This document shows, in pieces, positions 28,202-36,629 of a DNA stretch of 36,699 bases (positions are counted from its first letter, which is position 1; each line of letters begins with the position of its first letter). The stretch comes from an uncultured Eubacteriales bacterium (GTDB lineage Bacteria > Bacillota > Clostridia > Oscillospirales > CAG-272). Under the pieces are notes generated by a model. The model was not told where the DNA came from and did not search any database. It saw only the letters and a list, made by a program, of their open reading frames with translations. The position numbers were made by a program, and so were the translations under genes. The stretch lies in assembly GCA_958414825.1 (NCBI GenBank), contig CATYXQ010000014.1:1-36699 (forward strand), given 5' to 3'.

Positions 28202-30637
28202 TTATCTGGATTCGCTGATTACGGTTTGTACGCGATTTTCAATCAAAGACGCAACCTCGGCCAAGCTCTTTTTCCCCGCAAAATAAGCCGATGCTTCCTC
28301 GCTGATGATATTGTATACATTTTCATCATAAACGAGCTGTTTACGTACACCGGTTGCGATCTCCGCAATGCGCTCCACATCCTCTGCGGTCATCTCTCTG
28401 CGATCATTTTCCCAACCGGGTTCGATCATAATGCCACCGCCGCCGATTACAGCGTCGGTAACGGCAACTTCTTTGGTGCGCGGTGAAATTTCGATATCGG
28501 AATCTTCCTGCTCTTTCTTTTCTTCCTCGCGCCGTTTAATTTCATCCAAAGCCTTCTGCTTCTGCTGTTCAAATCCGTCCTTTGTTACCGAAAACGCCCA
28601 AGAACTCTCTGTCTGATACGAATCCTCAAAGAACAGCTTGACAAAATTCCAAGCCTCATCCGCCAGCGGACTCTTCGCACTGACAAGGAATTTCAGATTG
28701 GCATTGGTAAAGACATAACCGTCGCGGTCAGGCGAAGGCATACCGATGAAATCCAATTCCATACTGCCGAAATTGTAAGACTGATTCTCGAAAGCATAGA
28801 AAGAATCAAGCGTAGTCATTTCCGCTATCGCTTTGCCCTCTTTAAACGCATTGTTATAAGCGTCCCAGTCAAAATCATCGGGATTATAATTTTCATCTTC
28901 CCACCGAGACTTTTCGGGCAGCGTATTTACATATTCCAGGATTGCTTTAAAATCATCGTTGTTGAAGTTGCACTTTCCGGTTGCCGTATCAATGAAATTC
29001 GTATAGCCCAGATACACAAGCATCTGCAGCATATTGGCTCTTGAAACTTCGCCCGCGCGGAAGAAGGACACTTCCTCCGGCAATGCAGCCACCTTTGCGG
29101 CAAACTCAGGCATCGTCAAATTTGCAAACTCGCCGATTTTCTCCTTGCCGCCCATAAGTCCCATCACAACGAAGCTGGTCGGAATCTCATACAATTTTCC
29201 GCCGATTTCACAAGCCTCAAGGATATTCCCCAAAAAGTCATCTCTGGAAAGTTCGGGATCATTGTCCAAATAGATATAGAGATCCTTAAACAGTCCTTTA
29301 TTGACGTATTTGGATACCGAAAATTCCGAATCGGAAATGAGTACATCCGGAACATTGCCGGCCAGAATATCATTGTTCAGCTTTGTCTTGCCCGCAGTAT
29401 AATCCTCATCGGTATTGTACTGAGAATAATCGACATATTGAATGCGATATTCTTCACTGGCAAGGTTAAACTTTATGATCTGCTCCTGAAAATCGTACGC
29501 ATAGCCCGCCGACGCAACTGTAATCAGATATTTCGGCGTAAGCTCGCTTTCCGGTACTTTTTCAAAGGTATTCACATACAGCGTGGTCTTGTTATCCTTG
29601 TACTCGCGTGTCAGGGACGCAAACCGATCGTCGCCCAGCGCGCAGAAATTACCGTAATTATAAATATAATCGGAATTGATGTAGTTCATCAGTTCGGTCT
29701 TCGTGCCGGTATCAAGATCCACTTTATAAATACCGGAATTGTCGGAATAATATGCACCGCCGTTGCCGCCGAATGAACTATAGGCGAACTGACGTCCGAG
29801 ATCCCCGGTATTCACCTCCGACTGTGCGCCGGTTTCAAGATTATAGCGCTTGCAGACCGTCGTATACGTATCCGAACCGTAGCTCTCATACGTATAGCAG
29901 ATCTCAGAATCACCGATAAAATAAATGCTGTTGATATACCCCTCGGTCCCCTCCGGCAGCAGCGCATACGCATTTTTAACCGTGCCGTCCATGCCAAGGC
30001 GTACCAATTTATTGTTATATTCAGCCTTATCCGTATTGCAGGTTAAATACAGATCCGTGCCGTCGGTCAGCGTCGTATTCACATAGAAATAAGAATTTTC
30101 GCCGCTGACATCGAAAGCTTTTTTCAAATCTACCGTACCGGTGAGCTTCCCGTCAAAATCATAAAAATACAGATAATAATACTGCTCCCAGAAAGGGGTT
30201 TCCGGATCACCCACCTGTTTACTTTCATTGATAAAAACAGCAAGACCGTTATCCAACACCAAAATGTTATTCATGTAGGCGCTGTTGTTTTCATCATTCG
30301 CCAAGTCTATCGGAATTTCCGTGACCTCCGTACCGTCATAAGTTCCGATATAGGCAACCGTGGATGTGGTTTTGTGATCCTTATCCACGCTTTGCAGCAC
30401 ATAGCAAAAACCACTCTCTCCGATAGAGTTATTAGACAAATATGTATACCCGTTGAACTCTTCTTCGTTCGACCAATCCGGCTCTTCCACGGTCACAAGC
30501 TTTGTCTGGTTGTACTTATACACATGGTCAACCACCTGCTTTTCGGGCATTTTCTTCCCGCCGCCGCAAGCAGCCAAAACCGAAAGCGCCAACAGCGCGG
30601 CCAATACAAAGCTGACAATCCTGACAATTTTCTTCAT
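28202..30637 (-). CDS. Large solute-binding lipoprotein with repeat-rich N-terminal domain
   Basis: The 811-residue lipoprotein has signal and lipobox LALSVLAACGGG (Cys24). Residues about 35-365 are rich in Tyr, Thr and Asp and show repeated short beta motifs (TVAYIGTYDGTEVT, YYLYFYDFDGKLTGTVDLK, LVRLGMDGTVKN, GIYKVDLDTGTKTEL), as in a beta-propeller. Residues about 370-811 form a type 1 extracellular solute-binding domain: TVASAGYAYDFQEQIIKFNL, GNVPDVLISDS and, near the end, ASLIENRVQTVISESR. Usual sugar-binding proteins have about 430 residues, so this is a fusion. It is the last gene of the operon with MalF/MalG-type permeases, a HlyD-like adaptor and a MacB-like protein. Confidence 0.82.
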   Translation of the reverse strand: MKKIVRIVSFVLAALLALSVLAACGGGKKMPEKQVVDHVYKYNQTKLVTVEEPDWSNEEEFNGYTYLSNNSIGESGFCYVLQSVDKDHKTTSTVAYIGTYDGTEVTEIPIDLANDENNSAYMNNILVLDNGLAVFINESKQVGDPETPFWEQYYYLYFYDFDGKLTGTVDLKKAFDVSGENSYFYVNTTLTDGTDLYLTCNTDKAEYNNKLVRLGMDGTVKNAYALLPEGTEGYINSIYFIGDSEICYTYESYGSDTYTTVCKRYNLETGAQSEVNTGDLGRQFAYSSFGGNGGAYYSDNSGIYKVDLDTGTKTELMNYINSDYIYNYGNFCALGDDRFASLTREYKDNKTTLYVNTFEKVPESELTPKYLITVASAGYAYDFQEQIIKFNLASEEYRIQYVDYSQYNTDEDYTAGKTKLNNDILAGNVPDVLISDSEFSVSKYVNKGLFKDLYIYLDNDPELSRDDFLGNILEACEIGGKLYEIPTSFVVMGLMGGKEKIGEFANLTMPEFAAKVAALPEEVSFFRAGEVSRANMLQMLVYLGYTNFIDTATGKCNFNNDDFKAILEYVNTLPEKSRWEDENYNPDDFDWDAYNNAFKEGKAIAEMTTLDSFYAFENQSYNFGSMELDFIGMPSPDRDGYVFTNANLKFLVSAKSPLADEAWNFVKLFFEDSYQTESSWAFSVTKDGFEQQKQKALDEIKRREEEKKEQEDSDIEISPRTKEVAVTDAVIGGGGIMIEPGWENDRREMTAEDVERIAEIATGVRKQLVYDENVYNIISEEASAYFAGKKSLAEVASLIENRVQTVISESR

Positions 30638-30648
30638 TCTGTTCCTCC

Positions 30649-31641
30649 TTAAAATGCGTGTATTTTACGCGCTCTTCGTTTTTCATGATACCGTCTGAGA
30701 AGCGGACGAAAAACAGATACGGCAAGACAAATCAACATCGCCGCAGTCAATATCCACGATACCGCTTCAAAGGTCAGCAGCATGGCGCATTTGGTTTCCA
30801 TAATGCGCGACACGTTTTCATAATATGGATACGACGCCCCGGTCATGACACCGAGCGCCGTCATTCCCTTGATCTTTTCCCACAGGCGGAGCGGCGTAAA
30901 CCGTTCATGATTGACGACGACCTCCTCGCCGTAAGCGGAAGTTGCGGATGCAAACAAATCCCGGCCGAAATCCGTAATCGGATCCGGCAAAACAGCCTCA
31001 AGCGATGTAAAAGCCAAATTTTGATTTCGCATTGCCGCAGAATTATATAAAATATAAACCCTGGGCGTGATGCCGTAATATTCAGAATACGTGCTTCGAT
31101 CGGCAGTCAACACCGCGGAAATTGTGTAAAATTTTCCGTTGATCTCCAAATCCATCCCGCATACATCGACCGAGCCGAACAGCCGCCACGCCGCAAAATC
31201 ATCAATCGCGCAGAACTCGGTGGTTGCGTCCGACTCATCAAGATAGCCGCCGGTCTGCGGGATCTCAGGATGCAGACCGAAATAATCTCCGAAATAAACC
31301 GTCGCAATCGCATTGACTGTATTCTGATCCCGCGCAATGGTCACATCTTTTTCAACCGACGCGCAAAGCAGATAATTTCCCGCGGTCGGCAGACTTTCGG
31401 CCGTAAGTCCGGATTCAATCGAATTTTTAATCGCCATCATGCCGTCGGGCGTCAGATAATCCTGCTCGGTACAATAGAGAGAAAGCTGCGTATACTTATT
31501 TGTATTCGTCCCCCGAAAACGGTCTGCCGCAAAGTCACGGTCATACCCCGCCGTCACAGAACGCCGAGCGGCGCCGAGCGAAAACGCGAGCGCAAGAAAC
31601 ACCGCCATAAGGACGCCAAAAACCAGTACCCGTTTCTTCAC
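30649..31641 (-). CDS. MacB-like extracellular domain protein without FtsX permease part
   Basis: The 330-residue protein has one N-terminal helix (about 5-23), an extracellular region of about 260 residues and one C-terminal helix (about 286-310) before a basic tail. The outer part has features of the MacB periplasmic core (VNAIATVYFGDYFGLHPEIPQTGGYLDES, CAIDDFAAWRLFGS, FYTISAVLTADRS). The usual three further FtsX helices are missing. No ATPase is next to it. It stands between the HlyD-like adaptor and the large lipoprotein (gaps of 11 nt), so it is likely part of an envelope complex. Confidence 0.62.
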   Translation of the reverse strand: MKKRVLVFGVLMAVFLALAFSLGAARRSVTAGYDRDFAADRFRGTNTNKYTQLSLYCTEQDYLTPDGMMAIKNSIESGLTAESLPTAGNYLLCASVEKDVTIARDQNTVNAIATVYFGDYFGLHPEIPQTGGYLDESDATTEFCAIDDFAAWRLFGSVDVCGMDLEINGKFYTISAVLTADRSTYSEYYGITPRVYILYNSAAMRNQNLAFTSLEAVLPDPITDFGRDLFASATSAYGEEVVVNHERFTPLRLWEKIKGMTALGVMTGASYPYYENVSRIMETKCAMLLTFEAVSWILTAAMLICLAVSVFRPLLRRYHEKRRARKIHAF

Positions 31642-31652
31642 AGCCGACCTCC

Positions 31653-33710
31653 TTATTTTTCGCTCATCCGAATCTGCATACCGTCCGAAATCGGCACAGA
31701 AGAATTGGTAATGATGTAATCACCCCACGACAGCGTAGCGTCAATCGCGCTCTTGGTTGCATCCGAAGCCAGAACCTCTACATTTTTGCGTTCCGCAAAG
31801 AAGCGGGTTCCGAGCGGAGACGGCTTTGAAACAACCAGCAATACAAATTTGCCCTCGGAATCCTCGCGGATAGCGCTGTTGGGCACGATGGTATCATAGC
31901 TGGAACCGCGGCTTCCGACCGTAATGGTCAAATTGGTTCCGTCGCTGATGTCGCCCTCCACGGTGAACGTGACCAATTTGCCCTTGCCCGAATTGTTCGG
32001 ATCATTCTTAATCGCGGAAATGCGGACGGACGGCTTTGTGCCCCAATAATAATACTGAACCTCGGCCTCCTGACCTACGCTGAGTCTCGACGCCTGCGCG
32101 TTGGTCACGCTGCATTCCATCGTATAACCCTGATCGGTCATAATAATTTCAAATACAGTCTGCCCTGCCTCCACCTCATCGCCCGCAGCGATATTGACAC
32201 TGTTTATCGTGCCGCTGACCGTCGCTTTGATTTCCGTGGAAGTCACTTTCTCCTTTAACTTGGCAATCTCTGCTTTTTTGCGGTCAATTTCCGAACGCTT
32301 GATTTCCATATCCAGCGCTTCGATCTGACTGTTGATCTCTTCGTTTGCTTCGGTCCGGCGAATGGTAGATTCCAGACTTTCGATGCTGCGCGTCAGCTGT
32401 ACCTTTTCATTTTCAGCCTCCTCCAGCGTTTTCGGCATTTTTTCAATCACCGTATCCAACTGCTTTTGAAGCTCCTCTACCTGCTCGCCTTTTTCTTTCT
32501 TTTCCGCCTCGATTTCTTCCTTGCGGGAAGACAAAAGCGCATACTCCCAACCCTCGTTTAAATCTTCAAGCTGTTTCTTTGCCGCTTTATACGAGGACTC
32601 CGCGCTGTCTTTTGCGCTCTTTGCGCTGGTATAATTGGCATGCGCCGTGTTCATGGCGGTACCCGCAGAATTAAAGCTTTCAAGCGCATCGGATTCCGCC
32701 GTTTTCGCGTCCTTCAACTCGGATTTTTTGTTTGTGATCTCCTCATTTTTATCGCGAATCTGCGCATTCTTCTCATTTTTTTTATCGGTCAGTTCAGCCT
32801 TTTTCCGATTGTATTCCGCGATCTCTGCCTCCGTCGCATCCGGACCGGGAGGTACCAGCGCGTCAATCTGCTCCTGAATCGTCGCAAGATCTTCTTTCAG
32901 CTTGTCAAGCTGCGTCCCCAGCGTTTCGATACTGGATTCTATGTCTTTGCGCGCATCGACCGCATCGTCATAATCCTGTTCCGCCGCCCCATATACCGTG
33001 CTTGAATTGTTGTAAACCGTCTGCGCTTTCTGCGCGGCACGCTTGGCCGAATTATAGGCGGATTCCGCATCGCTGACCGCGTCTTTCGCCTCTTCGATGG
33101 CCTGATTGAGTTTACTCATATCGGTATAGCCCGAATCGGTCAGCTTGCTCAGCTGTTTGTCAAGCGATTCGATCTTTTCATCCAAATCTTTAATCGCCAA
33201 CTGAATCAAATCAATCTGCGCCTGATAATTGTTTTTGACTGTTTCAAGATCACCGTAACCGTCTATGTAGGTTTGAAGCGTCGCGAGTTCCTTTTGCTTA
33301 TCCTCCAATTCATAGCGCGTGGCGATCAGGGTGTCTTCGCTTTCAAGCAAAAGCTGCTTATATTCGATTTCCAGACGTTTGAGCGCGATTTCGGCATCGA
33401 AAATCTCATTGCTCTCGCCCACAACCAGCGTCGCAAGCACCGTGCCGCGCTCCACATAGTCTCCGCGGCGAACAAGTACCGAATCCACCTTGCGCGCATT
33501 TTCAAGCGAAATCTCCCGCGTCTGATTGGCGTTGACCGTTCCGCTCAGTTTCACCTGCGTCGTAATCGTACCGCTTTCAGCGGACTGTACCGCGACCTCC
33601 GGCAGAGAGCGATTCATAATCGTATTTGAAAATAGGGTCAGCAAAAGCATAACGACAAGAAAAATAATGATGACGTTTTTAATCCAACCCCGTTTGTTTT
33701 TCTCTTCCAT
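31653..33710 (-). CDS. HlyD/membrane-fusion-type adaptor with very long coiled coil
   Basis: The 685-residue protein has one N-terminal helix (about 11-28) and the first lipoyl half (KVDSVLVRRGDYVERGTVLATL, about 70-91). A coiled coil of roughly 380 residues, rich in Glu, Lys, Ala and Gln, follows (about 100-480). The second lipoyl half (ATVSGTINSVNIAAGDEVEAG, about 494-514) and a beta-barrel part (TMECSVTNAQASRLSVGQEAEV) come next. Usual adaptor hairpins are 50-150 residues per arm. Such proteins bridge an inner-membrane transporter to outer layers. In a Gram-positive it may span the wall. It lies between MalG-type permease and MacB-like genes. Confidence 0.85.
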   Translation of the reverse strand: MEEKNKRGWIKNVIIIFLVVMLLLTLFSNTIMNRSLPEVAVQSAESGTITTQVKLSGTVNANQTREISLENARKVDSVLVRRGDYVERGTVLATLVVGESNEIFDAEIALKRLEIEYKQLLLESEDTLIATRYELEDKQKELATLQTYIDGYGDLETVKNNYQAQIDLIQLAIKDLDEKIESLDKQLSKLTDSGYTDMSKLNQAIEEAKDAVSDAESAYNSAKRAAQKAQTVYNNSSTVYGAAEQDYDDAVDARKDIESSIETLGTQLDKLKEDLATIQEQIDALVPPGPDATEAEIAEYNRKKAELTDKKNEKNAQIRDKNEEITNKKSELKDAKTAESDALESFNSAGTAMNTAHANYTSAKSAKDSAESSYKAAKKQLEDLNEGWEYALLSSRKEEIEAEKKEKGEQVEELQKQLDTVIEKMPKTLEEAENEKVQLTRSIESLESTIRRTEANEEINSQIEALDMEIKRSEIDRKKAEIAKLKEKVTSTEIKATVSGTINSVNIAAGDEVEAGQTVFEIIMTDQGYTMECSVTNAQASRLSVGQEAEVQYYYWGTKPSVRISAIKNDPNNSGKGKLVTFTVEGDISDGTNLTITVGSRGSSYDTIVPNSAIREDSEGKFVLLVVSKPSPLGTRFFAERKNVEVLASDATKSAIDATLSWGDYIITNSSVPISDGMQIRMSEK

Positions 33711-33723
33711 AAATACCTCTCTC

Positions 33724-34635
33724 CTATCCCTTTACGCCGCCGGCGTAAGCGACGCCCTCGACGATATAATCCTCACTGTACAAAAACGTGAGAATCGGAA
33801 TAATCATATATATACTGGCCACCGCGAAAGCGAGCGCCGAATCTCCGGTGTTGATCTGAGACAAGAACACCGACAGCGGATGCAAATCCGTGTTTTTAAT
33901 CAAAACAAGCGGCTGCTCGACCATATTCCAATAGTCAATGAAAATCAAAATTGCAACCGAATAGATAATTCCCTTGGACATCGGCAGACAGATGCGGAAA
34001 AACATCTGGATTTCGCCCGCGCCGTCCAGCTTTGCGGCCTCAATAATCGCATATGGAATTCGCCGCATAAACTTGGTGAGTATAAAGACCGCAAAGGGTG
34101 AAAATATACCCGGCAATATGATCGCAAGGCGCGTATCCAAAAGTCCGAGCCACTCGGAAACCAGATAATTCGGCACCAGCGTGACCTGATAGGGCATCAG
34201 CATCAAAATCACATAGGTAAAAAACACGATACTTCTGAGCTTTCCCGAAAAACGGGCAAAGCCATATGAGGCAAGTAAGGCCACAAAAATCTGAAACACG
34301 ACGATAGGCACCGTCAAAATCATCGAGTTCCAAAATTTCAGAAGATACTGCGGGTTTTTAAAGAGTACATTTTCATACTGGTCGAAAACAACCATATCCG
34401 GAATCAACTTCAAATTGGTGTCGCCGGAGACATAGGTTTTGGCATCGCCGGATACGCTTTCAAACACATGCCCGTAGTTGGCCGCGATTTCGGTTTTGGA
34501 CATCAACGAATTGGTAAACGTCAAAAGCGTGGGCATAATGAATACAATGCATACGCCGAGGAAAAACAGGAAGATGATTGCGGTAGCCGTGCCCTGCCGC
34601 ACCGACCGGAACTTCTTGCGTACAGACACTCTCAT
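33724..34635 (-). CDS. Carbohydrate ABC transporter permease (MalG type)
   Basis: The 303-residue permease has six helices. The EAA coupling motif is EAAKLDGAGEIQMFFRICLPMSKG (in two parts: EAAKLDGAGE and FFRICLPMSKG), and the MPYQVTLVPNYLVSEWLGLLDTRLAIILPG region is typical of MalG-like proteins. An insert of about 50 residues after helix 1 (SKTEIAANYGHVFESVSGDAK) is longer than in MalG. The ATG overlaps the MalF-type stop by 4 nt. No ATPase gene is in the operon, so a shared ATPase (MsmK-type) encoded elsewhere is expected. Confidence 0.9.
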   Translation of the reverse strand: MRVSVRKKFRSVRQGTATAIIFLFFLGVCIVFIMPTLLTFTNSLMSKTEIAANYGHVFESVSGDAKTYVSGDTNLKLIPDMVVFDQYENVLFKNPQYLLKFWNSMILTVPIVVFQIFVALLASYGFARFSGKLRSIVFFTYVILMLMPYQVTLVPNYLVSEWLGLLDTRLAIILPGIFSPFAVFILTKFMRRIPYAIIEAAKLDGAGEIQMFFRICLPMSKGIIYSVAILIFIDYWNMVEQPLVLIKNTDLHPLSVFLSQINTGDSALAFAVASIYMIIPILTFLYSEDYIVEGVAYAGGVKG

Positions 34636-35513
34636 TCCACATCCTTCCCAAACTTGCTGTCAATGAAGAACAGCACGCCGATCAGCACAATCATCACCGC
34701 GCACATCAGGATCGCAGCGGCGGACAATTTTTGATAATCCAACTGGATAAACGTATTGTTCATAAAATGCTGCAGCATGTAAAGCGTATTATACGGATAA
34801 TTACCCGTCATCAGGTAAACCTCACGGAAAATTTTAAACGAATTGATTAAAGACAAAATCGTTACGAAAAGAACCGTTGAGGATATGTAGGGCAGTTTGA
34901 TTTTCCAGAATACCCGAACCGGTCCCGCGCCGTCAAGCATACACGCTTCGGTGATGTCTTTCGGGATATTGGCAAGCGCCGCCATGAACAGAATCATATT
35001 GTATCCGATATTTTTCCAAAGAAACAGGCAGACGATAATGACCACGGCATATTTGGATTTAAAAAAGTCGATTGGATCAACGCCGAACGCGGACAAGAAA
35101 TGATTCACCGTACCGTCATAATGAAAAAGCACTTCCCAGATCAGCACAACAGAAGCGGTCGGCACCATCAAGGGACTGATTAAAATGGTTTTAAAAAGTG
35201 AAGCGCACGGCATTTTCCGCATCAGCAGCACCGCAAAAAGAAGCGGAATCACAACCGCAAGCGGGACTGCGATTCCAGAAAAGACAGCCGTATTTTTCAC
35301 CGCCGAGCGGAACGCGCTGTTCTGCAAAAGGTATTTATAATTTTCAATGCCTACAAATTCCTGATTGATCGGATTGTCGATCAATGAATAATAGCCGACC
35401 ACTAAAAACGGCAAAATAAAGAAAACCGCCGCGCCGATAAAAGAGGGCGCTATAAACAGCGAGGTCTTGGCGCGCTCGATCCGCTCGCGCTTATCCCGCC
35501 TGATTTTTTTCAC
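34632..35513 (-). CDS. Sugar ABC transporter permease (MalF/UgpA type)
   Basis: The 293-residue permease has six helices and the coupling motif EACMLDGAGPVRVFWKIKLPYI (EACMLDGAG then FWKIKLPY). The start is GTG at 35513, 9 nt after a strong AGGAGG. An upstream GTG in frame at 35543 would put that site inside the gene and is unlikely. It is the first gene of a five-gene operon with a sigma-A promoter about 55 bp upstream. The substrate is presumably a sugar or oligosaccharide, which is inference from the family only. Confidence 0.9.
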   Translation of the reverse strand: MKKIRRDKRERIERAKTSLFIAPSFIGAAVFFILPFLVVGYYSLIDNPINQEFVGIENYKYLLQNSAFRSAVKNTAVFSGIAVPLAVVIPLLFAVLLMRKMPCASLFKTILISPLMVPTASVVLIWEVLFHYDGTVNHFLSAFGVDPIDFFKSKYAVVIIVCLFLWKNIGYNMILFMAALANIPKDITEACMLDGAGPVRVFWKIKLPYISSTVLFVTILSLINSFKIFREVYLMTGNYPYNTLYMLQHFMNNTFIQLDYQKLSAAAILMCAVMIVLIGVLFFIDSKFGKDVE

Positions 35514-35567
35514 CGCGCATTTCCTCCTTTTTCCACATGTCACTGTTCTATCCTGAATAATACAGCA

Positions 35568-35596
35568 ATTATAACACGTCCGATGTTTGCCGTCAA
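35568..35596 (-). promoter_or_regulatory. Sigma-A promoter of the permease/adaptor/lipoprotein operon
   Basis: On the minus strand TTGACG (35596-35591), 17 bp, and a perfect TATAAT (35573-35568). The GTG start of the MalF-type gene lies about 55 bp downstream. Confidence 0.85.
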
Positions 35597-35777
35597 TATA
35601 TTTTCATGAAATTTTAAGAAATGTTAATACTTTTTTGAAGAAGCTCTAACGCTTTCTATAATTAGTCGAAACACCCATGGAAATTCCTCTCTGAAAACAA
35701 AAATTTTTCGGAATTTTTTAACCGAATTTTTCCTGTTTTTCAACGGCAAAAATGCAATTTGCGTGAAAGAGCAAACG
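35597..35777. other. Intergenic stretch without gene
   Basis: AT-rich DNA between the operon promoter and the thioesterase terminator region. A short TTCGG/CCGAA hairpin with a plus-strand T-run is present at about 35707-35731, but no plus-strand gene ends here. Nothing else was recognised. Confidence 0.4.
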
Positions 35778-35798
35778 TGCGGCGCAAAACGCGCCGCA
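35778..35798 (-). terminator. Possible terminator of thioesterase gene
   Basis: TGCGGCGC (35778-35785) pairs with GCGCCGCA (35791-35798). It lies about 60 nt after the thioesterase stop, with a weak T-rich tract on the minus strand. A second hairpin (CGGTGCG 35830-35836 with CGCACCG 35845-35851) lies just before it. Confidence 0.5.
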
Positions 35799-35856
35799 AA
35801 TGTCCGCCGAATATAAAATTTCCGGGAGCCGGTGCGAACCCGACCGCACCGTGCCG

Positions 35857-36567
35857 TTAAAAATATAAAACCGCTTCGCAGTTGACTTTTCCGTCCCGGC
35901 GCACCGTCTTAAAATAAAAACTGTCGCCGTCTTCTTTGCAAAAGACAGAAAGCACATCCCCATACGGCGCTTCCGCCATATAGCTGATGTTGATCCCGCG
36001 CAAAGCGCGCTTCTCAATCCCCGGAACAAAATCGCAGAGCATGGAGATATATTTTGTATTGTTCATATGTCCGTTGCCGTCCGCATCGCTGAAGTAGACC
36101 GGACGCTCTCCGACCTGCTCAAATTCTTCGCTTCTCGGCATGCGTACGCGCAGCGGCAGATCTATCACAAGCGGCGGTTCGGTCTCAAACGCGTGCTGAA
36201 TCTCGCCGAATCGCACAAGACTGCGGTCGGCAAGGCGGACAAGCGCCCAGGAAGAAAACACTTTCGCCGCCGCTTCCCCGTTCCAGTTCAGTTGATAGCA
36301 GCGATTATGCGTCACGCCGCGGCCGTCGCTTCCCCATGTAACCGCTTCCGCCTCCGCACCGTCCGGCACATTCAAATCAATTTGCATGACAATCCGGCTG
36401 GCAATAAACGCCATGCCTCTTTTCAAAAGATCATCGTTGCTGGGCGGATAAGCCTCCATATGATGCGATCCGGCATCCTCCAACATGGCTAAAAGAGAGG
36501 CAGGTCGCAAAATCCCGTTCATATCCACGTCCTGCCCATAGATTTTTACTTTTTCACTGTACTTCAT
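35857..36567 (-). CDS. Acyl-ACP thioesterase
   Basis: The 236-residue enzyme releases free fatty acids from acyl carrier protein. It has two hot-dog domains of the Fat family (PF01643). The first includes YGQDVDMNGILRPASLLAMLEDA and GMAFIASRIVMQID. The second includes FSDADGNGHMNNTKYISMLCDFVPG, whose Asn and His residues (GHMNNTKY) are the expected catalytic site. The start ATG at 36567 is likely. A longer frame from a TTG at 36621 would be encoded by a terminator hairpin. No ribosome binding site precedes the ATG, so translation may be leaderless or inefficient. Confidence 0.85.
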   Translation of the reverse strand: MKYSEKVKIYGQDVDMNGILRPASLLAMLEDAGSHHMEAYPPSNDDLLKRGMAFIASRIVMQIDLNVPDGAEAEAVTWGSDGRGVTHNRCYQLNWNGEAAAKVFSSWALVRLADRSLVRFGEIQHAFETEPPLVIDLPLRVRMPRSEEFEQVGERPVYFSDADGNGHMNNTKYISMLCDFVPGIEKRALRGINISYMAEAPYGDVLSVFCKEDGDSFYFKTVRRDGKVNCEAVLYF

Positions 36568-36581
36568 AATAATATGTAATA

Positions 36582-36613
36582 AAAGCTGCGGCAATAAAAC
36601 CTGCCGCAGCTTT
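36582..36613. terminator. Terminator between the partial gene and thioesterase
   Basis: AAAGCTGCGGCA (36582-36593) pairs with TGCCGCAGCTTT (36602-36613). On the minus strand TTTTATTA follows. It lies 17 nt after the stop of the partial gene and only about 15 nt before the thioesterase ATG. Confidence 0.8.
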
Positions 36614-36629
36614 CCTTTCAAAATCAGAA

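Noticed and set aside
35820..35856. GGGTTCGCACC-like sequence resembling a tRNA T-arm (minus strand)
   Set aside because: No acceptor stem, D-arm or anticodon arm can be built around it; it is a simple hairpin after the thioesterase stop.
36568..36621. TTG-started N-terminal extension of the acyl-ACP thioesterase
   Set aside because: The extension would be encoded by the terminator hairpin and the family begins at the later Met.
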